Assembly (NCBI RefSeq): GCF_024756235.1
Contig: NZ_JANUGY010000010.1
Coordinates: forward strand, 1-64,000
DNA: 64,000 nucleotides
Direction: 5' to 3'
Source of the DNA: Massilia kyonggiensis
Lineage (GTDB): Bacteria; Pseudomonadota; Gammaproteobacteria; Burkholderiales; Burkholderiaceae_D
In this document: in pieces, positions 7,820-16,976 of the stretch
Layout: each line of letters starts with the position of its first letter
Numbering within the stretch: position 1 is the first letter of the stretch
The notes under the pieces: model-generated
Database searches by the model: none
What the model was told of the DNA's origin: nothing
The model's input: only the letters and a program-made list of their open reading frames with translations
Translations under genes and position numbers: made by a program

Positions 7820-8854
7820 ATGATCACCCCACAAGAAGCCCTCCTCCGCTGCATCGAGCACCGTGAAATCTTCCACGACGAGATGCTGCATCTGTTCCGG
7901 AGAATCATGTCCGGCGAAATCTCGCCGACGATGGTCGCCGCGCTGACCATGGGCCTGCGCGTGAAAAAGGAAACCATCGGCGAGATCACCGCCGCGGCGC
8001 AGGTGATGCGCGAATTCTCCACCAAGGTCCCGATGGCCGACACGACGCATCTCGTCGATATCGTCGGCACCGGCGGCGACGGCGCGCACACGTTCAATAT
8101 CTCGACCGCGTCGATGTTCGTGGCAAGCGCCGCCGGCGCGCGCGTCGCGAAGCACGGCGGGCGCAGCGTGTCGTCGTCGTCCGGCAGCGCGGACGTCATC
8201 GAATCGCTGGGCGCGCACATCGACCTGAAGCCCGAGCAGATCGCCCAGTCCATCGCGCAGACGGGCATCGGCTTCATGTTCGCCCCGAACCACCACGCCG
8301 CCATGAAGAACGTCGCGGCCGTCCGCCGCGAGATGGGCGTGCGCAGCATCTTCAACATCCTCGGCCCGCTGACGAATCCGGCCGGCGCGCCGAACATCCT
8401 GATGGGCGTGTTCCACCCGGACCTCGTCGGCATCCAGGTGCGCGTGCTGCAGCGCCTCGGCGCCCAGCATGCGCTCGTCGTCTGGGGCCGCGACAACATG
8501 GACGAAGTCTCGCTCGGCGCGGGCACGATGGTCGGTGAACTGGTCAACGGCGAGATCCGCGAATATGAGATCCACCCGGAAGACTTCGGCCTGTCGATGA
8601 TCGCCAGCCGCAACCTGAAAGTAGCCGACGCGACCGAATCCAAGGCGAAGATCATGGAAGCGCTGCGCGGCGAACCGGGTCCGGCCCACGACATCGTGGC
8701 GCTGAACGCGGGCACTGCGCTGTACGCCGCCGGCGTGGCGGCGTCCATCGAGGACGGCCTGCAGCGCGCACGTACCGCGATCGCATCGGGCGCTGCGCTG
8801 GCGAAGCTCGACCAGTTCGTGAGCGTCACCCGCCAGCTGGGCGCGGCGAGCTGA
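7820..8854 (+). CDS. trpD: Anthranilate phosphoribosyltransferase
   Basis: A 344-residue type III phosphoribosyltransferase joining anthranilate to PRPP. It carries the glycine-rich PRPP loop GTGGDGAHTFNIST, the KHGGRSVSSSSGSAD segment and GPLTNPA, all diagnostic. Full family length. It starts 18 bases after trpG and its stop is one base before the LysE-type gene, so all are one transcript. Confidence 0.97.
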   Translation: MITPQEALLRCIEHREIFHDEMLHLFRRIMSGEISPTMVAALTMGLRVKKETIGEITAAAQVMREFSTKVPMADTTHLVDIVGTGGDGAHTFNISTASMFVASAAGARVAKHGGRSVSSSSGSADVIESLGAHIDLKPEQIAQSIAQTGIGFMFAPNHHAAMKNVAAVRREMGVRSIFNILGPLTNPAGAPNILMGVFHPDLVGIQVRVLQRLGAQHALVVWGRDNMDEVSLGAGTMVGELVNGEIREYEIHPEDFGLSMIASRNLKVADATESKAKIMEALRGEPGPAHDIVALNAGTALYAAGVAASIEDGLQRARTAIASGAALAKLDQFVSVTRQLGAAS

Positions 8855-8855
8855 C

Positions 8856-9494
8856 ATGTTCGGCATCCACGACCTTACCCTGTTCGTGGTCTCCGGCCTG
8901 CTGCTGAACATCATGCCGGGGCCGGATTCGCTGCTCATCATGACGCGCAGCGCGACGCAGGGCTGGCGCGCCGGAAGCGCGGCGGCCCTCGGCATCGGCA
9001 CCGGCACCTTCGTGCACATCTTCGCCGCGGCCCTCGGCCTGTCGGCGATCCTGGCCACGTCGGCCGCCGCGTTCACCGTCGTCAAGCTGGCGGGCGCCGC
9101 GTACATCCTGTACCTCGCCGTCGGCATGCTGCTCAGCAAACGACGCGATAGCGCCTCCGCTGAAGCCCCCGCACTCGCACCGCTGCCCCTGCGCCGCATC
9201 TACGCGCAAGGCATCCTGACGAACGTGCTGAACCCGAAGGTGGCGCTGTTCTTCCTCGCGTTCGTCCCGCAATTCATCGATGCGAACGCGCCGCACAAGG
9301 CGGTTGCCTTCCTGATCCTCGGCGCCATCTTCAACATCAATGGGATGTTGTGGTGCCATGCGCTGGCGCTGTTCACCGCGCAGGCACGCGCCCGTCTGAA
9401 ACTGAATCCCGCCGTCACCTTGTGGCTCAACCGCGCCACGGGCGGCCTGTTCGTCTGGCTCGGCGTCAAGCTGGCGCTGGCGAAACAACACTGA
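8856..9494 (+). CDS. LysE/RhtB-family amino acid exporter in the trp operon
   Basis: A 212-residue inner-membrane protein with about six hydrophobic segments and the family signature NIMPGPDSLLIMTRS near residues 19-33 and GILTNVLNPKVALFFLAFVPQFI near 113-135. Members export amino acids such as lysine, threonine or homoserine. It starts one base after trpD and ends eight bases before trpC, so it is made with the tryptophan enzymes. That placement suggests efflux of tryptophan or a pathway intermediate, but this is inference; related Burkholderiales operons have a similar inserted exporter. Confidence 0.9.
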   Translation: MFGIHDLTLFVVSGLLLNIMPGPDSLLIMTRSATQGWRAGSAAALGIGTGTFVHIFAAALGLSAILATSAAAFTVVKLAGAAYILYLAVGMLLSKRRDSASAEAPALAPLPLRRIYAQGILTNVLNPKVALFFLAFVPQFIDANAPHKAVAFLILGAIFNINGMLWCHALALFTAQARARLKLNPAVTLWLNRATGGLFVWLGVKLALAKQH

Positions 9495-9502
9495 ATACCA
9501 TC

Positions 9503-10306
9503 ATGTCCGATATCCTGAACAAGATCCTCGACGTCAAAGCCACCGAAGTCGCTGCGGCGAAGCAGCAGCGCGATTTCAACAGCCTGCGCCGCGACGTCGA
9601 AAGCGACGCCGCCCTGCGCGCCGACCTGCGCGGCTTCGAAGCCAGCCTGCGCCGCACCATCGAGGCGGGCCGCGCCGGCGTGATCGCGGAGGTGAAAAAG
9701 GCGTCGCCGTCGAAAGGCGTGATCCGCGCCGACTTCCATCCGGCCGAGATCGCCCGGAGCTATGCGGCGGGCGGCGCCTCCTGCCTGTCGGTCCTGACCG
9801 ACGTGCAATTCTTCCAGGGCTCACCCGAGTACCTGAAGCAGGCGCGCGCCGCGTGCGACCTGCCCGTGATCCGCAAGGATTTCATCATCGACCCGTACCA
9901 GGTGTACGAAGCCCGCGCGATGGGTGCGGACGCGATCCTGTTGATCGTCGCTGCGCTGGATCATGGCCTGATGGCCGACCTGGAAGCATGTGCCCAGGAA
10001 CTCGGCATGGACGTGCTGGTCGAAGTTCATGACGGCGACGAACTGGATGCGGCCCTGAAGCTCAAGACGCGCCTGCTGGGCATCAACAACCGCAACCTGC
10101 GCACCTTCGAGGTCACGCTCGACACGACCATCGGCCTGCTGCCGCGCATTCCGGCGGAGCGCCTCGTGGTCACGGAGTCCGCGATCCTTGCGCCCGCCGA
10201 CGTCAAGCGCATGCGCGACGCCAACGTGCATGCGTTCCTCGTGGGCGAAGCGTTCATGCGCGCGCCCGATCCCGGCACGGAACTCAGGCGCTTATTTGAT
10301 TCGTAA
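9503..10306 (+). CDS. trpC: Indole-3-glycerol phosphate synthase
   Basis: A 267-residue barrel enzyme that closes the indole ring from 1-(2-carboxyphenylamino)-deoxyribulose 5-phosphate. The motif VIAEVKKASPSKGVIR (the lysine and serine are phosphate and catalytic contacts), IRKDFIID and LGINNRNLRTF are intact. It is monofunctional, not fused to TrpF as in enterobacteria. The start ATGTCCGATATC gives MSDILNKILD, the usual N-terminus. It ends the visible trp cluster; trpF, trpB and trpA are not in the window. Confidence 0.97.
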   Translation: MSDILNKILDVKATEVAAAKQQRDFNSLRRDVESDAALRADLRGFEASLRRTIEAGRAGVIAEVKKASPSKGVIRADFHPAEIARSYAAGGASCLSVLTDVQFFQGSPEYLKQARAACDLPVIRKDFIIDPYQVYEARAMGADAILLIVAALDHGLMADLEACAQELGMDVLVEVHDGDELDAALKLKTRLLGINNRNLRTFEVTLDTTIGLLPRIPAERLVVTESAILAPADVKRMRDANVHAFLVGEAFMRAPDPGTELRRLFDS

Positions 10307-10315
10307 TCGACTGAC

Positions 10316-10780
10316 ATGAACACGATCATCCGCGCAGGCCTCGTTCTCGTTATCTCGATCGCAGGCCTGGGCGGATGCTCCAGCGTCAGGACGGCCACCC
10401 AGGCCGTCACCACACGCATCTTCCATCCAGCCTCACCGACAGCGCCCGCGCCCCCAGGCGTGGACGACTACAAGGCCCGGGTCGCGCACCACGTGGCCGA
10501 CCACAATCCCGAACGCGCCTACGCGGGCACCTTGCCCGCGATGCTGCCGGCCATCGTCGTGCTCGAGATCACGGTCGACCGCGACGGCCGGCTGGCGGAC
10601 GTGGCCGTGCAGCGCTCGCGCGATCCGGATGCCTCCGCGATCGCGCTGGCGTCCGTACGGCGCAGTTCACCGCTGCCGCGTCCGCCGACGGACAGGCTCA
10701 CGTTCTCCGAAACGTTTCTGTTCGCGGACAGCGAGCGGTACCAGTTGCGCAGCCTGGCGGGGCCGCAGGCGTCGGAATGA
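10316..10780 (+). CDS. Lipoprotein with a TonB-C-like domain
   Basis: A 154-residue predicted lipoprotein: N-terminal hydrophobic stretch then a lipobox-like AGLGGC with Cys21. Residues about 70-145 (ALVVLEITVDRDGRL-type segment IVVLEITVDRDGRLADVAVQ, then RSSPLPRPP) follow the pattern of TonB C-terminal and TonB-related periplasmic domains. It lacks the N-terminal membrane anchor and proline-rich spacer of a true TonB, and no exbB or exbD is nearby, so a role in energy transduction is doubtful. It begins 9 bases after trpC and may be read through from the trp operon. Confidence 0.65.
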   Translation: MNTIIRAGLVLVISIAGLGGCSSVRTATQAVTTRIFHPASPTAPAPPGVDDYKARVAHHVADHNPERAYAGTLPAMLPAIVVLEITVDRDGRLADVAVQRSRDPDASAIALASVRRSSPLPRPPTDRLTFSETFLFADSERYQLRSLAGPQASE

Positions 10781-10859
10781 GACGTCGCTGTGACAAAGCG
10801 CGCATCTATGGCGCTATCGGCTTGCTACGATCATGCTGTCTTTCACAACGGACGGCATC

Positions 10860-10997
10860 GTGAACCGCCATCGATCACTCGTCGCGGCCTTCTTCTGGAC
10901 CCTGTCCATTGCTGCCGCACTGCTTCCCCACGCGGCCGTTACAACCGGCCGCACACATGTCGACATGGGGTTCGGTATGCCACTCAAGCACTCATGA
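10860..10997 (+). CDS. Possible small secreted peptide overlapping the next gene
   Basis: A GTG-started frame of 45 codons whose translation begins with a credible signal peptide (MNRHRSLVAAFFWTLSIAAA then LLPHA) and a short tail ending GMPLKHS. Its TGA overlaps the ATG of the membrane protein at 10994 (ATGA), a classic coupling arrangement. An in-frame ATG at 10833 would add nine residues. The ribosome site is weak (GGACGG). It may be a real coupled peptide or an accident in a region of lower GC. Confidence 0.35.
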   Translation: MNRHRSLVAAFFWTLSIAAALLPHAAVTTGRTHVDMGFGMPLKHS

Positions 10998-11728
10998 CTT
11001 TCCTGCTCAAACTGTTATGCTGCCTCGTGCAAATTATCATCGGCTTTTACTGGGCCGGCGACATGGCGCGCCAAAATCCCAGGATCGACGCATTAGTCAC
11101 GCATTTCGAAAACGGATATGGAAGCTTCAATGCAAAGCTGAAAGATGCCAGGTTGGCGGGCGGCCTCGCTACCTTGAGACAATTTTACGGCTGGGTTGCC
11201 GTCATAGCTTGTCTGTTGTTCTTCGGACTTGCCAAACTGGTTGGCCCCGCTCCGAACTTCTTCCGTTTCTTGTCGCTCGTTATTGTCGGGAGCACGTTCG
11301 GATGGTTTTCGATCAAATGGTGTCTTGACCATAAAAAGACCGTCCAGGAGACGAGCAGGCAGGTGGCGTTGCCGGTCTTTGGCCCCGTCGTACTGGGGGT
11401 AATGGATTACATGTTCGGCACATCGATCACCCAGGCGGTTGCCAACGGCTTTTACGAACTCCCGCTCCCGTTCATTCGAGAGCTCCCCCATCTGACGAAT
11501 CCGATGGTCATCGGCACGATCATCTCCCTGCTGTTTGCGGCATTTTTTGCTGTCTACTACCTGCTCACCTGGTTACTCGCCGCCCCCATTGCAATCATGT
11601 CCGCGATGGTCGTTCTGTTGTCCGTAATGCTGGCGCGCTTCGTTCACACGTTGGCGCCAAGAAAACCATTCATCGGCCTTACGTTTGTGCTTTTCGCAGC
11701 AGCAACTGTGTCGTCGCTATGGCTATGA
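10994..11728 (+). CDS. Multi-pass membrane protein of unknown function
   Basis: A 244-residue protein with about six hydrophobic segments (starting MTFLLKLLCCLVQIIIGFYW, then near 70-85, 90-110, 130-150, 175-200 and 205-240). I do not recognise a family. The frame is open 68 codons further upstream, but the upstream part reads as non-membrane, Arg-rich sequence and the ATGA overlap with a small ORF supports 10994. Codon use is noticeably more AT-rich than its neighbours, suggesting acquisition or relaxed constraint. It is convergent with the M61 peptidase gene, 12 bases away. Confidence 0.6.
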   Translation: MTFLLKLLCCLVQIIIGFYWAGDMARQNPRIDALVTHFENGYGSFNAKLKDARLAGGLATLRQFYGWVAVIACLLFFGLAKLVGPAPNFFRFLSLVIVGSTFGWFSIKWCLDHKKTVQETSRQVALPVFGPVVLGVMDYMFGTSITQAVANGFYELPLPFIRELPHLTNPMVIGTIISLLFAAFFAVYYLLTWLLAAPIAIMSAMVVLLSVMLARFVHTLAPRKPFIGLTFVLFAAATVSSLWL

Positions 11729-11740
11729 GTGACATCCCAT

Positions 11741-13561
11741 TCAGCTCGCGCTCGGCCGCTTGACCGCCGGCCCCTTGCGCGTGCCCGGCGCCACCGCAAC
11801 CTGCACGCACGGCACGCGGTCGCCCTGCAGGGTGACGTCGAACGCCATCAGCTCGTCGCGCCGGAACGCGTGTACGGTCACCGTGTCGCCCACGCGGTAG
11901 CGCGCGAACAGCTGGTCCAGGTTGGAAGGATTGCCGTTCACGCGCAGGTTGTCCACGGCGATGAGGACGTCGCCGGCCGACAGGCCCGCCTGGTGCGCCG
12001 CGCCGCCTTCGTGCACCTGCGTCAGTTTCACGCCGGCGGCGTCGCGGCCGATGCCGGCGTCCAGCGACGGCCTGGCGTTCTTGCGCTCTTCCGTCACCTT
12101 CACGCCGAACGGCGCGTACAGCTTGGCCAGCGGGATGTCTTCCGTGCCGCGGATGTAGCGGTCGAAGATCGCCTTCAACCGCACGCCGCTCGCTTCGTCG
12201 AACAGGCTTTCGACCTCCTGCTCCGTGATGCCTTGCGCGCCGCCTTTGTAAAAGTCGCGGCCGTAGCGGTCCCACAGCGCGAGCATGATGTCGTCCAGCG
12301 ACTTCGCACCGTCCGTCTTCGCACGGATCGTCAGGTCGAACGCGAGGCCGACCAGCGAACCCTTGGTGTAATAGCTGATGATGGCGTTCGGTGCGTTCTC
12401 GTCCTGGCGGTAGTACTTGCTCCACGCATCGAAGCTGGAATCGGCGATGCTCTGCTTCGTGCGGCCCGTGCCGCGCAGGACGCTGCCGACGGTCTTGCCG
12501 AGCAGCTTGAAGTACGTGGCTTCGCTGATGATCCCGCTGCGCACGAGCATCAGGTCGTCGTAATAGCTCGTGAAGCCTTCGAACAGCCACAGCAGGGGCG
12601 TGTAGTTCTCGACCTGCAGGTCGTACGGCGCGAACACGGCCGGCTTGATGCGCTTGACGTTCCAGGTGTGGAAGTATTCGTGGCTGCACAGGCCGAGGAA
12701 CTTGATGTAGCCCTCGTTCGGCTCCGCGGTCTTCGGTGCGGCCGTCGACGGCAGGTCGGTGCGCGAGCAGATCAGCGCCGTCGACGCGCGGTGCTCCAGG
12801 CCGCCGTAGCCGTCGCCGACGACCATCGTCAGGAACACGTAGCGGTCCATCGGCGCCTTCTTCGTCTTCGGCTCGAAGAACGCGATCTGCGTTTCGCAGA
12901 TGGCTTTCAGGTCCTTCTCCAGGCGCGCCATGTCCAGGTTCGGCACGCGGCCCGTGATCACGATGTCGTGGCGCACGCCATGCGCCGTAAAACCGCCCAG
13001 CGCGAAATCGCCCATCTCGACGGGGTGGTCGATCAGCTCATCGTAGTCGCCCGCGACATAGGTGCCGAAGCCGTAGCGCTTCGCGCCCGCTTCCGGCAGC
13101 GCCGTCGCCACGCGCCACGTCCGGGCCGCCGGATCGGCGGGGCGCTGGATGTCGACCTGGTGCGGCCGCGTCTCCTGGCCCACGACGCGCAGGAACACGC
13201 TCGTGCCGTTGAAGAAGCCGTGGGTCTGGTCCAGGTGGGCGGCGCGCACCGACAGGTCCCACGCATACACTTCGTAATGCAGCGTCAGCGGCCCGGCGGC
13301 GGGCGCGGCCTGCCACGAATGCTTGTCCAGCTTCGTGAGACGGACAGCCGCGCCGCTCGCCTCGGCGCGGATGCGCACGATATTGCGGGCGAACTCGCGG
13401 ATCATGTAGCTGCCCGGGATCCACGCCGGCAGCACGAAGACCTGCCCGTCCGGGTCCGGCTCCGCCACGGTGACGGTCACGTTGAACAGGTGTCCGGCCA
13501 GGTCCTTCGGGACGATGGTGTACTGGATGGCCGGCGGCTGCTTCTGGGGTGCTTTTTTCAT
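11741..13561 (-). CDS. M61-family glycyl aminopeptidase-like protease
   Basis: A 606-residue metallopeptidase. An N-terminal beta domain (about 10-180) precedes the catalytic domain with the zinc motif HEYFHTWNVKRIKP near residue 294 and the downstream glutamate in WLFEGFTSYYDD. A PDZ domain occupies about 490-580 (GGAAHQAGLSAGDVLIAVDN). This is the architecture of Sphingomonas glycyl aminopeptidase relatives. There is no signal peptide in the chosen frame (MKKAPQKQPPAIQYTIVP), so it is probably cytoplasmic. The natural substrate is unknown. Confidence 0.88.
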   Translation of the reverse strand: MKKAPQKQPPAIQYTIVPKDLAGHLFNVTVTVAEPDPDGQVFVLPAWIPGSYMIREFARNIVRIRAEASGAAVRLTKLDKHSWQAAPAAGPLTLHYEVYAWDLSVRAAHLDQTHGFFNGTSVFLRVVGQETRPHQVDIQRPADPAARTWRVATALPEAGAKRYGFGTYVAGDYDELIDHPVEMGDFALGGFTAHGVRHDIVITGRVPNLDMARLEKDLKAICETQIAFFEPKTKKAPMDRYVFLTMVVGDGYGGLEHRASTALICSRTDLPSTAAPKTAEPNEGYIKFLGLCSHEYFHTWNVKRIKPAVFAPYDLQVENYTPLLWLFEGFTSYYDDLMLVRSGIISEATYFKLLGKTVGSVLRGTGRTKQSIADSSFDAWSKYYRQDENAPNAIISYYTKGSLVGLAFDLTIRAKTDGAKSLDDIMLALWDRYGRDFYKGGAQGITEQEVESLFDEASGVRLKAIFDRYIRGTEDIPLAKLYAPFGVKVTEERKNARPSLDAGIGRDAAGVKLTQVHEGGAAHQAGLSAGDVLIAVDNLRVNGNPSNLDQLFARYRVGDTVTVHAFRRDELMAFDVTLQGDRVPCVQVAVAPGTRKGPAVKRPSAS

Positions 13562-13639
13562 ATGGCGTGAACAATCTCTCTCCGATGCGCCGTAGTGTAA
13601 CGGGATTTTTCAGGAAAGAGCATGTTCACACGGTTGGGA

Positions 13640-14236
13640 TCACGCTCCCATCAGGTCGCCCGGCAGGTCGATGTCGCGGAAAATCCCCGGGTCGTCGACC
13701 GGTATTTCCGTCACCGGGAAGGTGCGCAGCAGGCGCCGTGCGCCCTCGTCACCACTTAACGCCAGCAGCGCATCCAGGTGGACGACGCCGAAACCGACCG
13801 GATTGCCCCGCCGCCCTTCCAACACGGGCGCCGCGATGCCAGCGCCGCCCGCCAGCGCGTTCACGAGGCAGTGCAACGTAGACGGATCCACATACGGCAT
13901 GTCGCCCAGCGCCACGAGCCAGGCCTGCGGGCTTGATGGCAGCGAATGGCGGATCGCATGCGTGAGCGAAGCCGCCATGCCGCTGTCGGCATCCGGGCAC
14001 ACGGTCACGTCGCACCCGAGCGCGGCCAGCCGCTCGCCCACGCCGGCGTCAAGCGGCGGCACGACGGCGACGACGCGCGGGACGGCGGCCAGCAGCTTGC
14101 GCGCGCTGGCCACGACGACGGGTTCTCCGTCCAGCGGCTGCAGCAGCTTGTTGCGCTGCCCGGCCGGATCGAAACGGCGTCCCCGGCCGGCCGCCAACAG
14201 GATGCCGGCAAGATGCGCGACCGGGGACACGCTCAC
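13640..14236 (-). CDS. MocA-like molybdenum cofactor cytidylyltransferase
   Basis: A 198-residue NTP-transferase. The nucleotide loop LLAAGRGRRFDPAGQRNKLL near 11-30 and the GDMPYVDP metal/substrate motif near 112 match MobA/MocA enzymes, which attach CMP (or GMP) to molybdopterin. It starts with GTG overlapping the stop of the molybdopterin subunit (GTGA at 14233-14236), so it is coupled to it; an alternative GTG lies two codons later. Being in a molybdenum hydroxylase operon favours the cytidylyltransferase MocA, because that enzyme family uses the cytosine dinucleotide cofactor. The nucleotide choice is inference. Confidence 0.8.
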   Translation of the reverse strand: MSVSPVAHLAGILLAAGRGRRFDPAGQRNKLLQPLDGEPVVVASARKLLAAVPRVVAVVPPLDAGVGERLAALGCDVTVCPDADSGMAASLTHAIRHSLPSSPQAWLVALGDMPYVDPSTLHCLVNALAGGAGIAAPVLEGRRGNPVGFGVVHLDALLALSGDEGARRLLRTFPVTEIPVDDPGIFRDIDLPGDLMGA

Positions 14237-16440
14237 GCCGCCGCCAGGTCGAACGGCAGCTTGCGCAGGCGCTTGCCGGTCAGCTTGAACACGGCATTGG
14301 CCAGCGCCGGCGCCAGCGGCGGCAGGCCCGGCTCGCCCATACCCGTCGGCGGATCCTGCGACGGGACGATGAACACGTCGACCTGCGGCATGTCGTTCAT
14401 GCGCGCCACCGTGTAGTCGCCGAAGTTCTGCTGCTCGACGACGCCGTCCTTCAAGGTGATGCGCGCACCCGGCAAGGTCGTGCCGAGGCCCATCAGCGCC
14501 GCACCCTGCACTTGCGCTTCGATGGACATCGGGTTGACGGGCAAGTTGCAGTGCACGGCGGCCGTGACCTTGTGCAGCTTCGGGCTGCCGTCGACGATGG
14601 ACGCCTCGACGACGTAGGCGACGACCGTGTTGAACGATTCGTGCAGCGCCACGCCGTACGCATGCCCCTTCGGCAGCGTCTTCTTGCCGTAGCCGGACTT
14701 GGCGACGGCGAGGTCCAGTGCCGCATGATGGCGCGCGTGCTTCGCGTCGATCAGCTTCTTGCGGTACGCGACCGGGTCCTGGCCGGCCGCATGGGCCGCC
14801 TCGTCGATCAGCGTCTCCATCACGAACGCCGTGTGCGTGGAACCGACGGAACGCCACCACAGCACGGGCACGTTGGCCTTCACCGCATGCGCCGTCAGGT
14901 TCAGCGGCACGTCGTACGGCTCGCCCATGCCTTCGACCATCGTGGCGTCGACGCCGTTCTTGACCATCATCGGTTCGAACGGGGTCCCGCTGATGATCGA
15001 CTGGCCGACGATCGTGTGGTCCCACGCGACGATGTTGCCGCCGGCGTCCAGGCCGATGTCGGCGCGGTGGATGTGCGACGGACGGTAGTAGCCGCCGCGG
15101 ATGTCGTCCTCGCGGCTCCAGATCAGTTTCACGGGCCCCGCATGGCCCGCCGCTTTATACGCCTTGGCGATGTTGACGGCTTCCACGATGAAGTCCGACG
15201 TGGGCACCGCGCGCCGGCCGAAGCCGCCGCCCGCCATCATCGTGTTCAGCGTGACCTGTTCCGGCTTCAGGCCGGCCGTCGCGGCGGCCGCCGCCTGGTC
15301 GATGGTCTGGAATTGCGAGCCGACCCACAAGGTGCAGGCGTCATCCTTCAGGTCGACCGTGCAGTTGATCGGTTCCATCGGCGCGTGCGCCAGGTACGGG
15401 AATTCGTAGACGGCCGAGATTTTCTTGTTCGCGCCCGCCAGCTTCGACGTGTCGGCCTTGCGTGCGACGGCGCCCGGTGTCTTCGCCAGTTCCGCGAACT
15501 GTGCCAGCTGCTTGCCGCTGTCGACCTTGTCGACGGCGCTCGTGTCCCACTCGATGGCGAGCAGGTCGCGCGCCTGCTTCGCGGGCCAGTAGCCGTCGGC
15601 GACGACGGCCACGCCGCGGCCGCCGCGGTCCACCGGGATTTCCAGCACGGCGACCACGCCGCGCACGGCCTTCGCCTTCGATGCATCGAACTTCGCCACC
15701 TTCGCGCCGAACACGGGCGGGTGCGCGACGACGGCGACCTTGGTGCCGGCCGGCTTGACGTCCAGGCCGAACTGCTGGCGGCCCGTCGACTTCGCACGCG
15801 CGTCCAGGCGCGGCATCGGCTTGCCGATGTAGCGGAACGCCTTCTGGTCCTTCAGCGTGACGGTTTGCGGCACCGGCAGGGCCATGGCCGCTTCGGCCAG
15901 CGATCCGTACGTCGCCTTCTTGCCCGCCGGGCCGTAGACGACGCCTTTCGCCGTGCGGCACTGGGACGGATCGACCTTCCACTGCTGCGCGGCGGCGGCC
16001 ACCAGCATCGCGCGGGCGCGGGCACCCACTTCGCGGTATTGCGTGAACGAGTGGGCGATGGTGCCCGAGCCGCCCGTCATCTGGATGCCGAAGGCCGGAT
16101 CCTTGTACACGTCGGCGGCCGGCGCGAGCTCGCTGCGCACCTGGCTCCAGTCGGCATCCAGCTCGTCCGCGATCATCATCGGCAGCGCCGTGTGCACGCC
16201 CTGGCCGAATTCGAGACGGTTGACCAGCACGGTCACCGTGTTGTCCGGCGCCACGCGCAGGAAGGCGTTCGGCGCGTAGACGTCCGGTTTTGCCGCATCC
16301 GCGGCGCGGGCGAAGCGGCCGCCGGCCGGCAGCACGAAGCCCAGCACGAGACCACCGGTGGCGAGCGTGCCGGCCTTCAGGAAGCCGCGACGGGATACAC
16401 CACCGGCCGGAGCCACGTTCTTCATCTGGTCGAATAGCAT
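14233..16440 (-). CDS. Molybdopterin-binding subunit of an isoquinoline 1-oxidoreductase-type dehydrogenase
   Basis: A 735-residue large subunit of the xanthine oxidase family. A twin-arginine signal, SRRGFLKAGTLATGGLVLGF, begins near residue 17, so the folded holoenzyme is predicted to be exported. Features of the IorB group include LEFGQGVHTALPMMIADELD, GGGFGRRAVPTSDF and the C-terminal GEPGLPPLAPALANAVF, where the glutamate corresponds to the family's catalytic base. The start at 16440 has a strong AAGGAGG site; a longer upstream frame does not. It is paired with the 2Fe-2S subunit 10 bases upstream. The oxidised substrate (N-heterocycle or aldehyde) cannot be told from sequence. Confidence 0.88.
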   Translation of the reverse strand: MLFDQMKNVAPAGGVSRRGFLKAGTLATGGLVLGFVLPAGGRFARAADAAKPDVYAPNAFLRVAPDNTVTVLVNRLEFGQGVHTALPMMIADELDADWSQVRSELAPAADVYKDPAFGIQMTGGSGTIAHSFTQYREVGARARAMLVAAAAQQWKVDPSQCRTAKGVVYGPAGKKATYGSLAEAAMALPVPQTVTLKDQKAFRYIGKPMPRLDARAKSTGRQQFGLDVKPAGTKVAVVAHPPVFGAKVAKFDASKAKAVRGVVAVLEIPVDRGGRGVAVVADGYWPAKQARDLLAIEWDTSAVDKVDSGKQLAQFAELAKTPGAVARKADTSKLAGANKKISAVYEFPYLAHAPMEPINCTVDLKDDACTLWVGSQFQTIDQAAAAATAGLKPEQVTLNTMMAGGGFGRRAVPTSDFIVEAVNIAKAYKAAGHAGPVKLIWSREDDIRGGYYRPSHIHRADIGLDAGGNIVAWDHTIVGQSIISGTPFEPMMVKNGVDATMVEGMGEPYDVPLNLTAHAVKANVPVLWWRSVGSTHTAFVMETLIDEAAHAAGQDPVAYRKKLIDAKHARHHAALDLAVAKSGYGKKTLPKGHAYGVALHESFNTVVAYVVEASIVDGSPKLHKVTAAVHCNLPVNPMSIEAQVQGAALMGLGTTLPGARITLKDGVVEQQNFGDYTVARMNDMPQVDVFIVPSQDPPTGMGEPGLPPLAPALANAVFKLTGKRLRKLPFDLAAA

Positions 16441-16450
16441 GCGGGCCTCC

Positions 16451-16909
<459 letters not shown>

Positions 16910-16947
16910 GTCTTCTCCCTATGTTCTGGTTTGTTGTGTGACGGCGT

Positions 16948-16968
16948 AAAAAACCCGGCGGTGCCGGG
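16948..16968 (-). terminator. Terminator after dsbC
   Basis: On the minus strand CCCGGC-ACC-GCCGGG is followed by six T (16948-16953). It begins 8 bases after the dsbC stop and separates dsbC from the hydroxylase operon. Confidence 0.85.
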
Positions 16969-16976
16969 CTTTGTAT

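Noticed and set aside
10316..10780. Naming the lipoprotein a TonB energy transducer
   Set aside because: No N-terminal membrane anchor, no proline-rich spacer and no exbB/exbD; only the C-terminal pattern fits.
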